DNA from: Tetrahymena elliotti 4EA
Lineage: Eukaryota; Ciliophora; Oligohymenophorea; Hymenostomatida; Tetrahymenidae
Assembly: GCA_000231825.2 (NCBI GenBank)
Contig: JH720301.1
Coordinates: 310,001 to 374,000, forward strand
DNA length: 64,000 bases
Direction: 5' to 3'
Positions 10,981 to 23,448 of the stretch are shown in pieces (positions within the stretch are counted from its first letter, which is position 1; every line of letters begins with the position of its first letter). The notes beneath the pieces were generated by a model. The model was given only the letters and a program-made list of their open reading frames with translations. It ran no database searches and was not told the origin of the DNA. Both the position numbers and the translations under genes were made by a program.

Positions 10981-13672
10981 ATGAAGTAACACTTAAAGTT
11001 GTTGGCTGAAGAAGAGAAAGCCATTTTAAACTTTAAAAAATACATACAAAAAGTAATTATCATTGATGACGGAATCAAGGTAACTAAATTACGCAATTTA
11101 CATAGAGTGGAATTACTTTAATTTTTAAATACTTAAACGTATAGTAAATCAGCTTAATAATATAGATAGATACTATTAATTATGTGGTTAATCACCTTTA
11201 AGAGTAAAAGAAATATACAAAAAATAATTAAAAAAGTTTAATTTTTTTTTTTGCTTAGTGATAAAGAAATCTTAAAATTATAAACAACATTCAAGCAATT
11301 AATATTATAAAGTATTCTTGATTGCCGCTAAAAATTTAACACAAATGCTTATTTTTGGAACAATAGATGAAGGTATAAACTTGTTAGTTTCTCTATTTAA
11401 TAAATTATAATCTAAGGCATCTTTTATTTTCCCAGAGAAGAGAGATACTAATGCCAATTTGCTGAGATAATTTTCTCTTCAATGGATTATTCATAATGTC
11501 CCTTTAAAAGATGGCATATAAATGAGTTATGAAGAATTTAGATCAGCTATCCAAAGGTTTAGTCGTTATTACAACGAAAACTCCCTTGAATAATAATTAA
11601 AAGATTTTTATGATACAGCTGTTAATGTATGGTAGAAATTCAAATAACCACCTTCTACTGAAGAAATTAAGCATGCCTTACTTGAAATTGCAGCAAAGAC
11701 TTTGGATAAAGACCTTCAAAAAAAGGATATTCTTAAGAGTGATGTAGGCTTTGGTGAAGGTTTGTTTAAAATAGCTAAAGATTTTTATGAAGAAAAAAAA
11801 TAAATGAGTGAAAATTCTCTCATCAAAAATGTTTTTGAAAGCTTTGAAGGAATATTAGAAAAAGAAAAACATTATGTTGAAGTTTGCTAGGATTATTATA
11901 GTTTCTTAAAAGATTTTATTAATGTCCACTTCCCAACTAAGAAGGACAAAAAGAATGAGCGTTTTTACTCAAAAGTTTATAAATTTACAATTGGAAATTA
12001 TTTGAAACTAGTCAGCTTGCCTTTATATACTATTGAAGATGTTATTGATCTTTTCCTTTCAGAATCAACTTAAAATATTGTTGCAAACAATTTTCGTGAA
12101 AAGAGAAATCAAGTCTAGAATAACCAAGTTCAATAACTTCAATTATAGGTAAAAAGATAACTAAAATAATTTATAAATTAAATTAAATTGATTTTACCAA
12201 AAAAGAAATTATTCAAACAATATTAACAAATTGGTGTTTTGATTAATTTTGAAAAAAATAGGAATTTGCAATTAATTCTAATTGAAATAATTTGATCTTA
12301 TACAGAATAATTTAGTTGAAGCCAATTTTTTAAATGATTAATTAATCTATTATCCTCTTTAATTAAGTGAGTGACTAAACTATTTGAACCATTTTAATTC
12401 AATTTAAAATTTGATACTTAAAGCTGGTTATTAATTATGAAATTTTTGCTGTTCAAAAAATTATTATTGCATATTTAGCTTAAGTTGAAAAATTAATTAT
12501 TTCAAAATTTAAAAATAATGGATAAGCAATAAGTTTTTTTATTAAATTTTAATAAAACTTAAAAAAATTTAACAAACAAAATATTTTTTGGCTGTAAATT
12601 AAATCATTTTTTATTAATTTATTATTAATATTAGATACAAATACTTGGCATTAAAGGATTTTTGATCTGGAAAAGATTCTACAATTCTTATAAAGTTTAC
12701 AGAGGATTTTCATCTTCAGAGAGGGTTTAGTTGCTAGGTCTATATGGATTGCTAAATGAAGTAAAGCTTTTAATACCTGTTTTTAATCCAAATTCAGTAA
12801 GAGTTAAAAAAATGAAAGAATTTTATGAAGTAAAAGTAAAAAAAACTTTAATCCAACACTACAAATAGATCCTTTATTATCATGGAATTATTAAAAAAGA
12901 ATGGGTCATTTTTTAAATAAAATCACTGAACTAAATAAAAGATTTGATAAAAACTCTATAGATTAAAGTAGAATAAGTAAACCATAGAGCTAATAAGCTT
13001 TATTAAGAAGCCCTTGAATATGTATAAAGCAGGAGAAGATAAATATTATAGCAAAATTATGATGAAACATAAACATAAGAAAATGATTATTTAATTCAAG
13101 ACATTTAAGAAGAAAGAATAATAATAGTAAGTGAACAATAAATTGATTAAGGTGTAGCTAGTCCTGTTGTAAACGAAGATTCAAGTAATGATAATTCCTA
13201 CAATGAAGAAGAAAAAAATAATGATAACCATTACTAAGCAGAATCTATTGTGATGGAAAAAGTAGCTGAAAGTGCATAAGAATTAGAAGGTTCATGTGAA
13301 GATAGCTAAATAAAAAGTGGAAATCAAAGTTAAATAAAAAAAAATGACTCTGTCGATCTTTTAAATTAGAATTAATAATAAGTAGTTTCTAGTGAAGAAG
13401 ATAACCCTGCTGTTACTGTAAATAGTTTTGATTACACTTCTTAAAATTAAAATCCTAAAAGATCTTAAAACCTTTAAAACAGTAAAAGAATGAGCAATGA
13501 TGTTGAGCATGGAGATGAAGAAATAGAAGAAGAGGAAAAGCATCAAAATTCAGACGAAAAACGCCAACATGAATATAATTTTTACTCAGTATCTAAGAAA
13601 TAAGAAAAAGGAGTTGAGGAAGACAATAATGATGAATGTTCTGCAGTAGAGCAAGCAACTCAAATTGAGTGA
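10981..13672 (+). CDS. Hypothetical protein with acidic Q/N/E-rich tail (716 residues, 3 exons)
   Basis: Start ATG at 10981, TGA at 13670-13672. Intron 1 is 11204-11258 (55 nt; it splits an ATG codon). Intron 2 is 12149-12634 (486 nt, the longest in the window). Splicing gives exactly 717 codons. The N-terminal ~385 residues read as a mixed helical, well-folded protein (MWLITFK, FPEKRDTNANLLRQFS, WIIHNVPLKDG, FTIGNYLKLVSLP). Exon 3 starts with an aromatic-rich segment (ILGIKGFLIWKRFYNSYK). The last ~240 residues are a disordered tail rich in Glu, Asp, Asn, Gln and Ser. No TM, signal peptide or motif that I recognise. Because intron 2 is unusually long, an extra small exon inside it cannot be excluded, although the phase-0 junction joins cleanly. 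Confidence 0.65.
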
Positions 13673-14386
13673 AAAATAAAATATAAATTATTAATATTTC
13701 AAATTCATATTTTCGTTACACAGTAAATTTCATTAATTTCTTAACAAAATACTCAAAATACTTTACTTCACAAATTAAAGTGAATTAAATATAAAATTTT
13801 CTGTAAAATTTCTATTCAACTTCTAGCAATTTAGAAATGGAGTATGAATATTAGGTAGATAGTTCTTTTATAAATGAATTTACTTAATTTTATTACTCAA
13901 ACTGAATGTAAATGATTAAAAAATAATAAATACTTTATTAACTATAAATCGAATAATTTAACATTCTAAAGATAATTCGATAAATTAAAAGAAATATTTA
14001 TGATGCAATAAATAGAAAAAGTGATATCATATATGTTTTAATATTACTTGTTACTCAAAATCTCATATATAATAACAGAAAATTAAATTTGTAAAGACTC
14101 TCTAAATATTGAAATGACGAAATTTTCCTCCTTTATCAAAAAAAAGCAAGTTGAAAAAGTTAAGCTTAGTAAAATTGCACTATTTTAAAATAACCAAATT
14201 TACAAATTATAAAGTTGTACTTATAATTTCTTGAAATATGTAGATACATTTTTCAGTATTTAGTTAAAATTATATACAGTAAGTAATACAAATACTTTAA
14301 TATTTTTTATTTAATTATTACTATTATCTTTAGAAGTCAATTATTTTTTATTTATAAATATATGTTCATAATCTCGTAACCAGTTA
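13673..14386. other. Convergent intergenic spacer
   Basis: 714 bp between converging genes; AT-rich, no gene seen. Confidence 0.4.
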
Positions 14387-15106
14387 TCAGACTGGCTCGC
14401 TCTATTTAAGTAAATAACAAAGCAATCTTCTCTTTATTTCAAAGTAAAAAAAGAAGTAAAACTGCATGAGAAATGCCAGAGAGTAAGCAACCATAAATAT
14501 AAAATCACTTTTACTTGGTGAAAAATTCTATTAAAATATACACAGGTAGAAGATAGAGGTTATCAACATAAGCTAGTAAACAATTAATAGTATTAAAGGT
14601 ATAATACTTCTTTGATATATGATAGGAAAAGTTATTATGCAAGTACCACCTAGAGTTATGTATCCTATGTAATAATTTGAGATTTCACTTAAATTAAGAA
14701 AAATTTAAACTGCTAATATTATGATTATAGAGATAAGGGATAATGAGAGTCCTTTCACAGCTTTAATCTACATTTAAAGTAAAGTATCTACCATCCATAG
14801 ATATCTTGAAGTTTCTATAATTGACCTTATTACATCAGGATTAGCCTGAAATAATTCTGTTTTTACTTATTCTAAAATCTTATTTCTTCTCAACACTCTT
14901 AAATCAATATTTTATAGAGAATCTGGGAGTGAAAATTATAAACTGTCTATAATATATTCAAAAAATAATCCACAATGTCTAGGATTGCAATGAACGTAAT
15001 ATAGCTCAGGATTATCTTCAAAACCCAATAATTCACTGTGGTCTTTTGGTGTATTCGCCATAGAAGAAATGGCCTAAGATCTAAAGCTTTTTTTACTATT
15101 ATCCAT
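14387..15106 (-). CDS. Four-TM hypothetical membrane protein (239 residues)
   Basis: Single exon, ATG at 15106, TGA at 14387-14389. Residues 1-118 are soluble and predicted helical (NPRHCGLFFEYIIDSL, DLRVLRRNKILEQ, TSRYLWMVDTLLQMQI). Four hydrophobic segments follow at about 119-139, 145-163, 167-191 and 202-222, and the protein ends in a short basic tail (EIKRRLLCYLLK). There is no N-terminal signal peptide, so both ends are probably cytosolic. The arrangement (helical cytosolic domain followed by a four-helix bundle) gives no specific function and I recognise no family. Confidence 0.65.
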
Positions 15107-16261
15107 TACTTATAATTTAAATGTTTTTTGTCTTTTTTTATTAAGCAATATTTATATAAGAAAATTAAGCTGAATTTTATAACTAAGTTAAAAAATAATG
15201 TATATACTTACTGCAAAAATATTAATGAAAAATATGAAATAGTAACCTGTAAAAAATAAATGACAATTGCTACATTCACTAGTTAATATTTTATATACTC
15301 ATAAAAATTTAAGTAACAATTATCTTACGATCGGTGGAATTCCAAATCAAAGAAAGATTAAGGCTGAGAATTATTTAATATACATTTTATGTAAATTAGA
15401 ACTGATTCTTCCTTCAAAAATTTTAAAATACAATTTTCAATTGTATACAAACTATTTATTTTTATACCATAAGAGTAAACCCAATAGCTCTTTTCAATTT
15501 GCATAAATTAATTTATTTGTTAGATTTTTTAAATTATTTCATTTAATAATCTAATTTAATTGTTCATAAATATTCCATCCATTTTTTACTATTTTTCAAT
15601 TATCTTTTTAACGTGTGAAAATTTTATTAAATTATCATCTTAAATAAAAAGAAATCAAAAACGTTCTATCTTTCTATCTAAAAATTTTGAATCAATAAAA
15701 GAAATGTTAACATATTTTATAAAAAATATTTTTTTAATTTTGTGGTTTACTGAAAAAAATCTTTAGATTCCAAATTATATTTTGGATTACACCAAAGAGT
15801 TCTTAGTCTAAATCTGATGAAGTACCTAAATAAAAATAATCTATTAATTTCTTTTAAGTTTACATTAGTTTAAATACACAATAGTGATATCTATATTTTT
15901 TTTTTGGTCATTCTTTCTTTTAAAGCCTTTTAAAAAAGGAAATTCAAGATAAAGATACCTACCAAAGTAGTTTCTTTAAAAAATTTAAAATATTTTATTG
16001 ACTAAAAAATGTCATAAACAAGAGATATTAGAATTATGCAAAAACATTAAGATAATGAACTTTTTTGGCAAAAATTTATTGAAAAAACTTCAGATTAATT
16101 AAATTGAATTTAAAATCAATGGAAATTTTAATTACAATTATTAAAAAATAAATGAAGGTCATAAGCTAAGCTATAAATAGTTCGTAGTAAATAATTATTA
16201 TTTTTTAGATATAATTTATAAAATACAATAATATGCTAAATTATTAACTAAATTCTAAAAC
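15107..16261. other. Intergenic
   Basis: 1155 bp. A short frame at 15267-15506 and a slightly GC-richer patch near 15330-15375 (CGATCGGTGGAATTCC) are present, but neither extends into anything protein-like under the ciliate code. Confidence 0.4.
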
Positions 16262-17129
16262 TCAAAGATCTGTTTTTTTTTGTTAAGCTTATTGCTCTTC
16301 TTTACTTAATTCACTTTCAAAAATCTTCCATTGTTCGGTTAATTCATTTACTGCTCTATCTAAATCTGATTAATCATATTCAGTTTCTATGAGTAATTCT
16401 TCAACATCTTCTGTCATAATAAGGTAATCTTCCCAAATAAATCCATACAATTCAGGATCTTCAACCATTCTTTCAAAATCTTATTCTGTTATATCATCTT
16501 CAATATCTGTTGATTTATATTTATTTGTTTTTGTTAAAATAAAAAATTTTCTTCATCTAACAAAAATAATTACCATAAAGCTAAACTAAGTGCTTATACA
16601 TATTCATAGCGAAATCATTAATGTAGGTTTCAAATTTCTCTTTAACAACCATTTATTTCAAATCATCTTTTGAAAGCTAACATAAAATATATTATTGGAT
16701 ATTATTCTTTTCTTTTAATTGATAAAAATACCATTAATTCTTCTGTTTGGTTAAAGTATTTTCTAGATATAGCTGACATTAATTCTCTATCATGTCTTTC
16801 CTATTTAATAATTTATAATTGATATTTGAAAAATTTCACTTTATTTGATTCAATCTTAAAAATTAATTGCTGAATAGTATATATTATGAAATCTTAAAAT
16901 AAATTTTCTATTTTTAAATAAGATATAATTGCATATTTACCACTGTTCCTCTAAGGATAGGAGAAACAAATTTAATCACATCATTTTTAGAAATGCTATC
17001 TGAATGAAATTTTGATAAAAATGTATTGAATTCAGTTAAAAAATTCTATGGGAGCTTATAATTATGAATGGAGTAAGAAATACTAGAAAGCATAAACAGT
17101 ATTAAAAGAGAATTTGTTAATTTCATCAT
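16262..17129 (-). CDS. Small secreted acidic protein (224 residues, 4 exons)
   Basis: Start ATG at 17129 (two tandem Met codons), TGA at 16262-16264. Introns are 16870-16940 (71 nt), 16677-16731 (55 nt) and 16507-16573 (67 nt); spliced length 225 codons. The N-terminus is a classic signal peptide (MMKLTNSLLILFMLSSISYS), probably cut near residue 20. The mature protein is helical, with Lys-rich middle and Asp/Glu-rich C-terminal half (IEDDITEQDFERMVED, MTEDVEELLIETEYDQ). No cysteines, TM or known motif. The acidic tail might bind Ca2+, as in ciliate secretory-granule proteins, but that is speculation. An alternative first donor at 16973 with another acceptor is possible; I preferred the GTAAAT...ATTCAG intron because it keeps phase 0 and has a normal length. 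Confidence 0.65.
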
Positions 17130-18079
17130 AACTAATTATTATTTATTTACTCTATTATTGTACTAACTATTTTTATTTGTTTTTGGGTTAAAAATCTTAA
17201 AATTGTTAAAAATTATTATTTTTATATAAAGTAAATTAAATTTCATATATTCTTTCTAAAAATAAAACTAAGCAAATTGATAAAAAATCGAAATATCTAT
17301 TTGTTGGTTTAGTTAAAAGGGATGAAAAATTATTTTATTTTGTTCTAATTCATATATGAATTTTTATCAAAAAAATTTAGATTTATTCTTTAAATTTTAT
17401 TAATAAATTATATATTTTGATTAATAAATTAATTTATTTTTACATCTTTCCTATTTTAGATTTATTTAATTGATGTAAATAAATTAATCTAATATTTTTT
17501 TATCATTATTACTTTAAATTCTAATATTCTATTTTCTTAGAATTCATCTAAAATCTTTTTATCCTTCTTAACTGTAAAAATGTTTATTTTATCCCTTTTT
17601 CTAATTAACATCATATAAAAATAAAATAATCAATTAAAGTTATTTTTATAATCAAATTCATGATTTAATCAGTTTTAATTACTTTGATATAAAATCGATT
17701 ATTTATTTTAGATTAAATTTAGTTTTTTTAAAACCATAAAAATGAAAGGAAATAAATTTTGATAAAAATGTCTTTAAAATCTAAGATTTAGTTTAGGAAA
17801 TTAATTTAAACATTCTAAATATATCTTGCTTTTAATTAAATACATTTTAACCTATTAAAGATAAATAGTGGAATTTTTTAAATCAAAATTTAATCAATTG
17901 AAATAATTTCATAAAAATAATCATCGAAATAAATTTTAAGTTTGGAAATGTAATTTTCACAAATAATTTTTTTTGTAAAATTGAAAACACCTTTAATATT
18001 ATAAAAAGAAAATTTTTTTAAGCTTTTTTAACTTTGTCAAGCTTTTAATTTTTGATGGTCTTCAAATCTTATTAAGCTT
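17130..18079. other. Intergenic
   Basis: 950 bp upstream of the small secreted protein gene and downstream of the Cys-rich gene. Long A/T tracts only. Confidence 0.4.
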
Positions 18080-21000
18080 TCAAATACAACCTTTTAAGGT
18101 TTGTAGAGCTTTGAGGCATCTTTCATTTTAAAGAGCGCACCAGCTTTGTTTTTGGATAAAATCTTTAAGGCCACTGAAATTTGTGCTCTTAACAAACTCG
18201 GTAATTTCTTTAGAAAAACTACAATTTTAACGGTTTGAGAATAATAAATCAGCTAATACATTTACTATACAGAGAGAAGTTGAGTCATTCACTCCATAAC
18301 AATTCTTAGCATTTTACATTGTTTCTTGGATGTACTCTTAGAATATTTTTTCAGCTTCAATCTTAGTTATTGATAAGTTATTAGTTTTCATTGTATTAGG
18401 ATCAATATCATGATTATTTAAAATATGTTTTATATCAAAAACATTAATTGATTAAGTTAAAAGTTTATTTTGAGGAGTAACTACAGTTATAAATTGAGTA
18501 CCCTAATTTTCATTTGCAAATATATAATCTTTTGTTTCAGCACAAGAGCATTTAGTCGGAGTTATATCTTGTATATTAGCCTTCTCAGTGTACTATTAGA
18601 ACATCAACTCAGATTTATTAAAAATTGTATCTTGTTCTAATACTTGAATAATTCTAACCTTCTAAACAATATATGAACTAAAAGAGTTAGTTAATGAAGC
18701 ATCACACTTCTTTAAGTAAGCATTTTATTAGGCCGATGCACCATACAAACTGATTCTTTCTACCTAAGATAATTAATCACTATTAACATTGAGTACCTAA
18801 TTTGTATAAGTAAATTAAATTATAAGAAAAAATGAATATTTATAAGTGAGTTACTTCAAAGAAAGCATTTCCTAAATACTTTTGTACAAGCATTGCTCTT
18901 TAAACTGTGTTATCATTAGAGTCTTTTCCACAAGTATATAAAATAAAATATTACTTAGAATTTGTATTGAGAGTGTATAAAGAATTATTAACTAATTATT
19001 CTACTTCCTCTACGCTATTTTGGTTGACAAATTAACCCTCTTAAAAGCAATTTAAAGGAGTTTATTCAGTAATTGTTAAGACTATTTCTTTTTATTTTTT
19101 TATCAAAATATCTTTTTTGCTATCAACAGAAGTAAAACCATTTAAGAAACTATCTAGTTATGAAACACATTGAAGTTGATTGCAGTTAAATGTTAGAGTA
19201 GGATTGAATGCATAACCAGAAGTAAAAAAATTTTTACTTATGGCAAACTCAACTAATGATTTCGGGTCAACAGTTTAATTAGCTATCAAGGCATTTGATT
19301 AAGATAATAATATTGAGTAGATAGTTACTAATTCACCATTTTTCCCAATTGTAGATTAAGCTATTTCAGAATCTTAGCAGGTCTGACTATTCTTTTTTAA
19401 GTATCTGTAACGATTCTAGAACTCTTAAAAAGTGCATGGCTTTTCAGAAGACATCATTTATACATTTTACCATTTTTCGTCTTAGCTTGAATATAATTTT
19501 GAGAATTGTGCAGCATAATTTTTTTATTGAAAGGATGGGAAAAATGCTTTACACACATTTAAATTTTCAAAAATTTAATTTTAAGTTAAAATGTTAGACT
19601 CAGTCAAAGTACTCGTTAATGTAGAATCACAAACACCATTCTCTTCAGGGAATAATTTATTAGAAGATGAACAGGAAATACAATCTTTATAAAGTGGGCC
19701 TGTGCATTTTTTACATGAAGGGTGGCATGGAGAGCAAGTACTTCTTTTTTGATTCCAGAAATAGCTAGGTTCACATTCAACACAAGATGAGCTATCGTTA
19801 CAAGAAATACAATTATTAGTGCATTTATTGCATTTTTTAGTATAAATATCCCTTTTTTTAAAATATTAATTTTCATGTATTCTTTAAAAGATTAGATTTA
19901 ATTACCAATATTATTGCTTAGGGCATCTATTTTTAGCTTCATTTCTTATTTATTAAGAAGCCTAAATATCAGATGTAAAGTTCTCACTCGTAACACATTA
20001 TATGAATTGGCTTGATGAATTATTAGTTGGCATAACTTCGTAGTAGAGAGGACATCTATTGTAACATCTAAATCTATCACCTCTAATTTTTATTTAACAG
20101 TGACAAAATATTATAAAAAAATTTAATTAAATAGAAATAGCCAAATTTTTACTATTTGACAAAGTAATTTAGTTCAGGGTTACATTTTGTGCAAAGATCA
20201 GAAGAGTCTATACATTCATCACATGAAAAATTGCATTCTTTTATTTACACAAAATTTAATTAAATTTTTCAAAATCATGAGAATCAATAAATGAATGAAT
20301 ACCTTTCTCTGTTTAGGTTCTAGGATCCTTAAATTTCTTGGCTTTGAATGATGGATTGAGGCAAAAGCCATTCTAATTTGCATAGTTGTTTTTGCAAGTT
20401 AAGCAATCATTTTGGAGGGAACCTTTACAAGTGTCACAATTTTAGAAACATTCTCCACAAGTAAAGGGGTATATCAGCATTCTATATTAGTTTTTTTCAC
20501 ATCTATTTTTGCCACATTATTAGTCAATAGGACACACAGAGCATCCTTTTCCGTATCTACAAGTAAAAAAATTTTAATTCATAAAACATGTAGATTTTTT
20601 TAGATAACATTAAAGTAACTTTTTAATAAAACTAAATGTCATTTTAAAGATAAAATAGAAAATATAAGAATATTTTCTTTAAAAAATATTAAATCAATAT
20701 CAATTACTCATATACAAAACCATCAAAGCAAGATTTACATTAGGAAGGGCTAGGACCTGAGCATTCAAGGCAGTAATCAGAACACTCGGCACAGCTTTCA
20801 TTAAAAACATATGTACCAGGTCTGCAGTAAAGGCATTAAGTCTTAGTTGTTTTGTACTCAGGGGGACATTATTCAACACACTAACCTTATAGTAAATAGA
20901 ATCCAGACCTGCATAAATTACAATTAGTAGAACCTTGTGCAATTTCTAAAAAATAAAAATTAAATTATGAAAATAAATAAAATTTCTATTTTTGGGCTTC

Positions 21001-22416
21001 AAAATAAAAAATGAGTGTAAGTATCTGGTATTATTATTATAATTTTAATGGTTTAATAAATTATTTACCATAGGTGCACTTTGAACAATCACTCTGAGAG
21101 CAAGCAACACAAAGACCATCTTTCATGTAGTATCCATCTTTACATTGAAGGCATTAAGCATAGTTACTTGTGCAGACACCGCAGTTTTTGACCTAACACT
21201 TAATGCAAACTTTTTCAAACCCATTTACATCTGTCTTCAAAAGTCTTTACTGAGTTGATTCATCAAAATACCCTTTAATTATTGAATATTAATTAGTTCA
21301 ATATATAATTTAATTTATTTTCCTTAAGTTCTAATTCATATGATCTGACCAAATAATTTTAAGAAAATGTAATATTAATTTAATTTTTATTCTATCTTAT
21401 CAATTATCAGTATTAAGAATTCATAATCTTTATTTTTTTTGAATTTAATATAAATTAAAGCAGATTTTTTTCTGAATATAATTATTTTTAAAATACCTGT
21501 TACTATCATTTCATCATTAAGATTGTTACAATTCCACAAAAGTTAGAATGACTCAACTAGAATTTTATTTAGAGGCTGACTTTCTTCATAAGTAAAGATA
21601 TTATGAGTTTACTATTAAAATATAGTTTATAAATATATTTTTTAGATGGTAAATAATTAAGAGAATCTAGGAGTAGCTTGAAATAAATTGTGGAATATAT
21701 TAAATTCATATAGTACTATGAAATCTAATAACTAAATTAATTATTATAATTTAAATTTATCTTCTTAATTCTTTATTTAAAAATGATATTTTATTCGATT
21801 TTATTTATGGAAAAACTTTTCTTTGTTGGTTTTTTATATTTAGAAAATAATTATAAAATTAATGTTTATAAATTCTATTTACATCATAGGTAAAATGGTT
21901 GTTTTGCTTCAAGATATCAATTTGATCTGCATTTTTAGTACTGAATGAATTTCCCATGCAAAATTTACACTCATTAAAATCTTCTCCTAATCTTGAAAGA
22001 AGTTCAGAATCACCACAAGAAGGGTCTTTTACTGCAAACTATTTGTATAAGAAGTATTCTGGTAAGCCAATAAAGCCATATTCTAGTTAAAGTTTTTAAG
22101 AATTATTTTAGAAAGTGCCTTCAATTTCTAGAGTAGTATTTTTATCTAAACCATTTAAGATACCAATTTAATTGGAATATTCAAACTACACTAAGCTTTC
22201 AATATCATAGAAGCTACAAGCATACAATTTTTAAGCAAATGTAAATAATTATATTGAAAGAGCTACCCCGTAATCAAAGTCACATCCTTTATTTTAGAGA
22301 ACATCATTCAGAGTTTCAGCATTCAATACTTAAAAGTTGCAAATAAGAAGAATAGCAAAGACAGTTTTTATAAAATTTCTTTCTATAGATGATATAGAAA
22401 GAGTAAAGTACTTCAT
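18080..22416 (-). CDS. Secreted cysteine-rich furin/GFR-like repeat protein, copy A (1106 residues, 9 exons)
   Basis: ATG 22416, TGA 18080-18082. Introns: 21612-21882, 21273-21496, 20946-21068, 20557-20707, 20238-20302, 20083-20152, 19852-19905 and 18797-18854; the spliced length is exactly 1107 codons. Residues 1-33 form a signal peptide with a long n-region. Residues ~34-215 are a globular N-terminal domain (YGFIGLPEYFLYKQF). Residues ~230-600 carry repeated CxxC/CxxCxxC units of furin-like/growth-factor-receptor type (CKDGYYMKDGLCVACS, CRSGFYLLQGQC, CSDYCLECSGPSPSQC). Residues ~600-1106 are an unassigned region with scattered Cys. There is no C-terminal TM segment or obvious anchor, so a secreted or extracellular surface-associated product is expected. 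Paralogue of 29673-33637 with the same order and matching early exon structure. Divergent from the large membrane-protein gene at 23449. Molecular role unknown. Confidence 0.85.
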
Positions 22417-23448
22417 TTTTATAATTTTGTGAAATTATAGGCTTGTTCAATCTATTTTAATAAAAATGGTTGATGAAGAAGGCAATTTTTAACTTTTAAA
22501 AGTAAATATTTTTGACGCTTTATTTATTTAATTAAATAAATAATTTATTGATACAAAAAATTAAAAGACAACATTATATTTTAAGAATTAAGTAGAAGCA
22601 AAATTTATTGGCTTTAACATTTACTTTGATTTTAACTTGCATTACAGTATGATAAATATTTCCGTCTAGTAGCGTTTACATTTTCTGAAGAGAGAAAGAG
22701 TAAATCATCTATCAAAATCAATTTTATCTTAATTAAAATCTTTCCCATTTTATCTGAGTTTGTTTGTATGATATTCCAATAAAATATTTAAAAATTAAAT
22801 TGAAAAATATTCCAACATAAATATATTAATTTTAATATGAGCCTAGACTTAAATTTAAATTAATACGATACCTACTTTTCATTCACTTCTTCAATATATG
22901 ATTAAAATATTCGGGTCTAATTTAATTGAAGAAGAAAAAATCCTATACAATTTGAAAAAGTTATGAAGCTTCATAAAATTTAAATATTATAATAAAATAT
23001 TAAAAATTTGCTTATAAATATTTTTTTCTAAATAATAATAAGATAAAATGTTCAGTTTTTACCACATAATTAAGTAATACTGGTTTACAGATGAATTATT
23101 TATTTAAAAATACCCTACCCTATCCTGAGAATTCAATATATTTACTACCAATCAGATTTAATTAATAAGATAAGCTATTTCTCTGAATTGTGTGGCTTGA
23201 GAAGAAAGGAACACAAATTAGGAAATTTGTTACTTAATTAAATTAAAGTGTCCCACATTTATTTGTATCACTCATTTTTATTATCAATCACTAATTGATT
23301 AATAAAATAATAGGAAAAACTGGCTAATAAAATTTGAGTTTAACAAATTGATTGATTTTATTTGGCTATTCACTTATAATCATTAAATTGTGAAAAATAT
23401 AGTAATAAATAAATCAATTGACCCTACTCAAACGAAGCATACTGAGCA
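22417..23448. promoter_or_regulatory. Shared upstream region of divergent pair A
   Basis: 1032 bp separate the two start codons of the Cys-rich and membrane-protein genes. The equivalent gap in pair B is 1129 bp. AT-rich, no conserved element could be picked out by eye, but the common head-to-head layout makes this the expected control region for both genes. Confidence 0.45.

Noticed and set aside
15267..15506. Plus-strand ORF of 79 residues in an intergenic gap
   Set aside because: Composition matches surrounding noncoding DNA and it has no recognisable features.
16937..16973. Very short first intron (GTGGTA donor, ~36 nt) for the small secreted protein
   Set aside because: It keeps the frame but has a poor donor and unusual length; the 71-nt GTAAAT...CAG intron at 16870-16940 fits better.
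19616..19876. Standard-code ORF on the minus strand with a hydrophobic start
   Set aside because: It is a wrong-frame shadow of the Cys-rich exon that begins at 19851; the true frame shows CxxC repeats.
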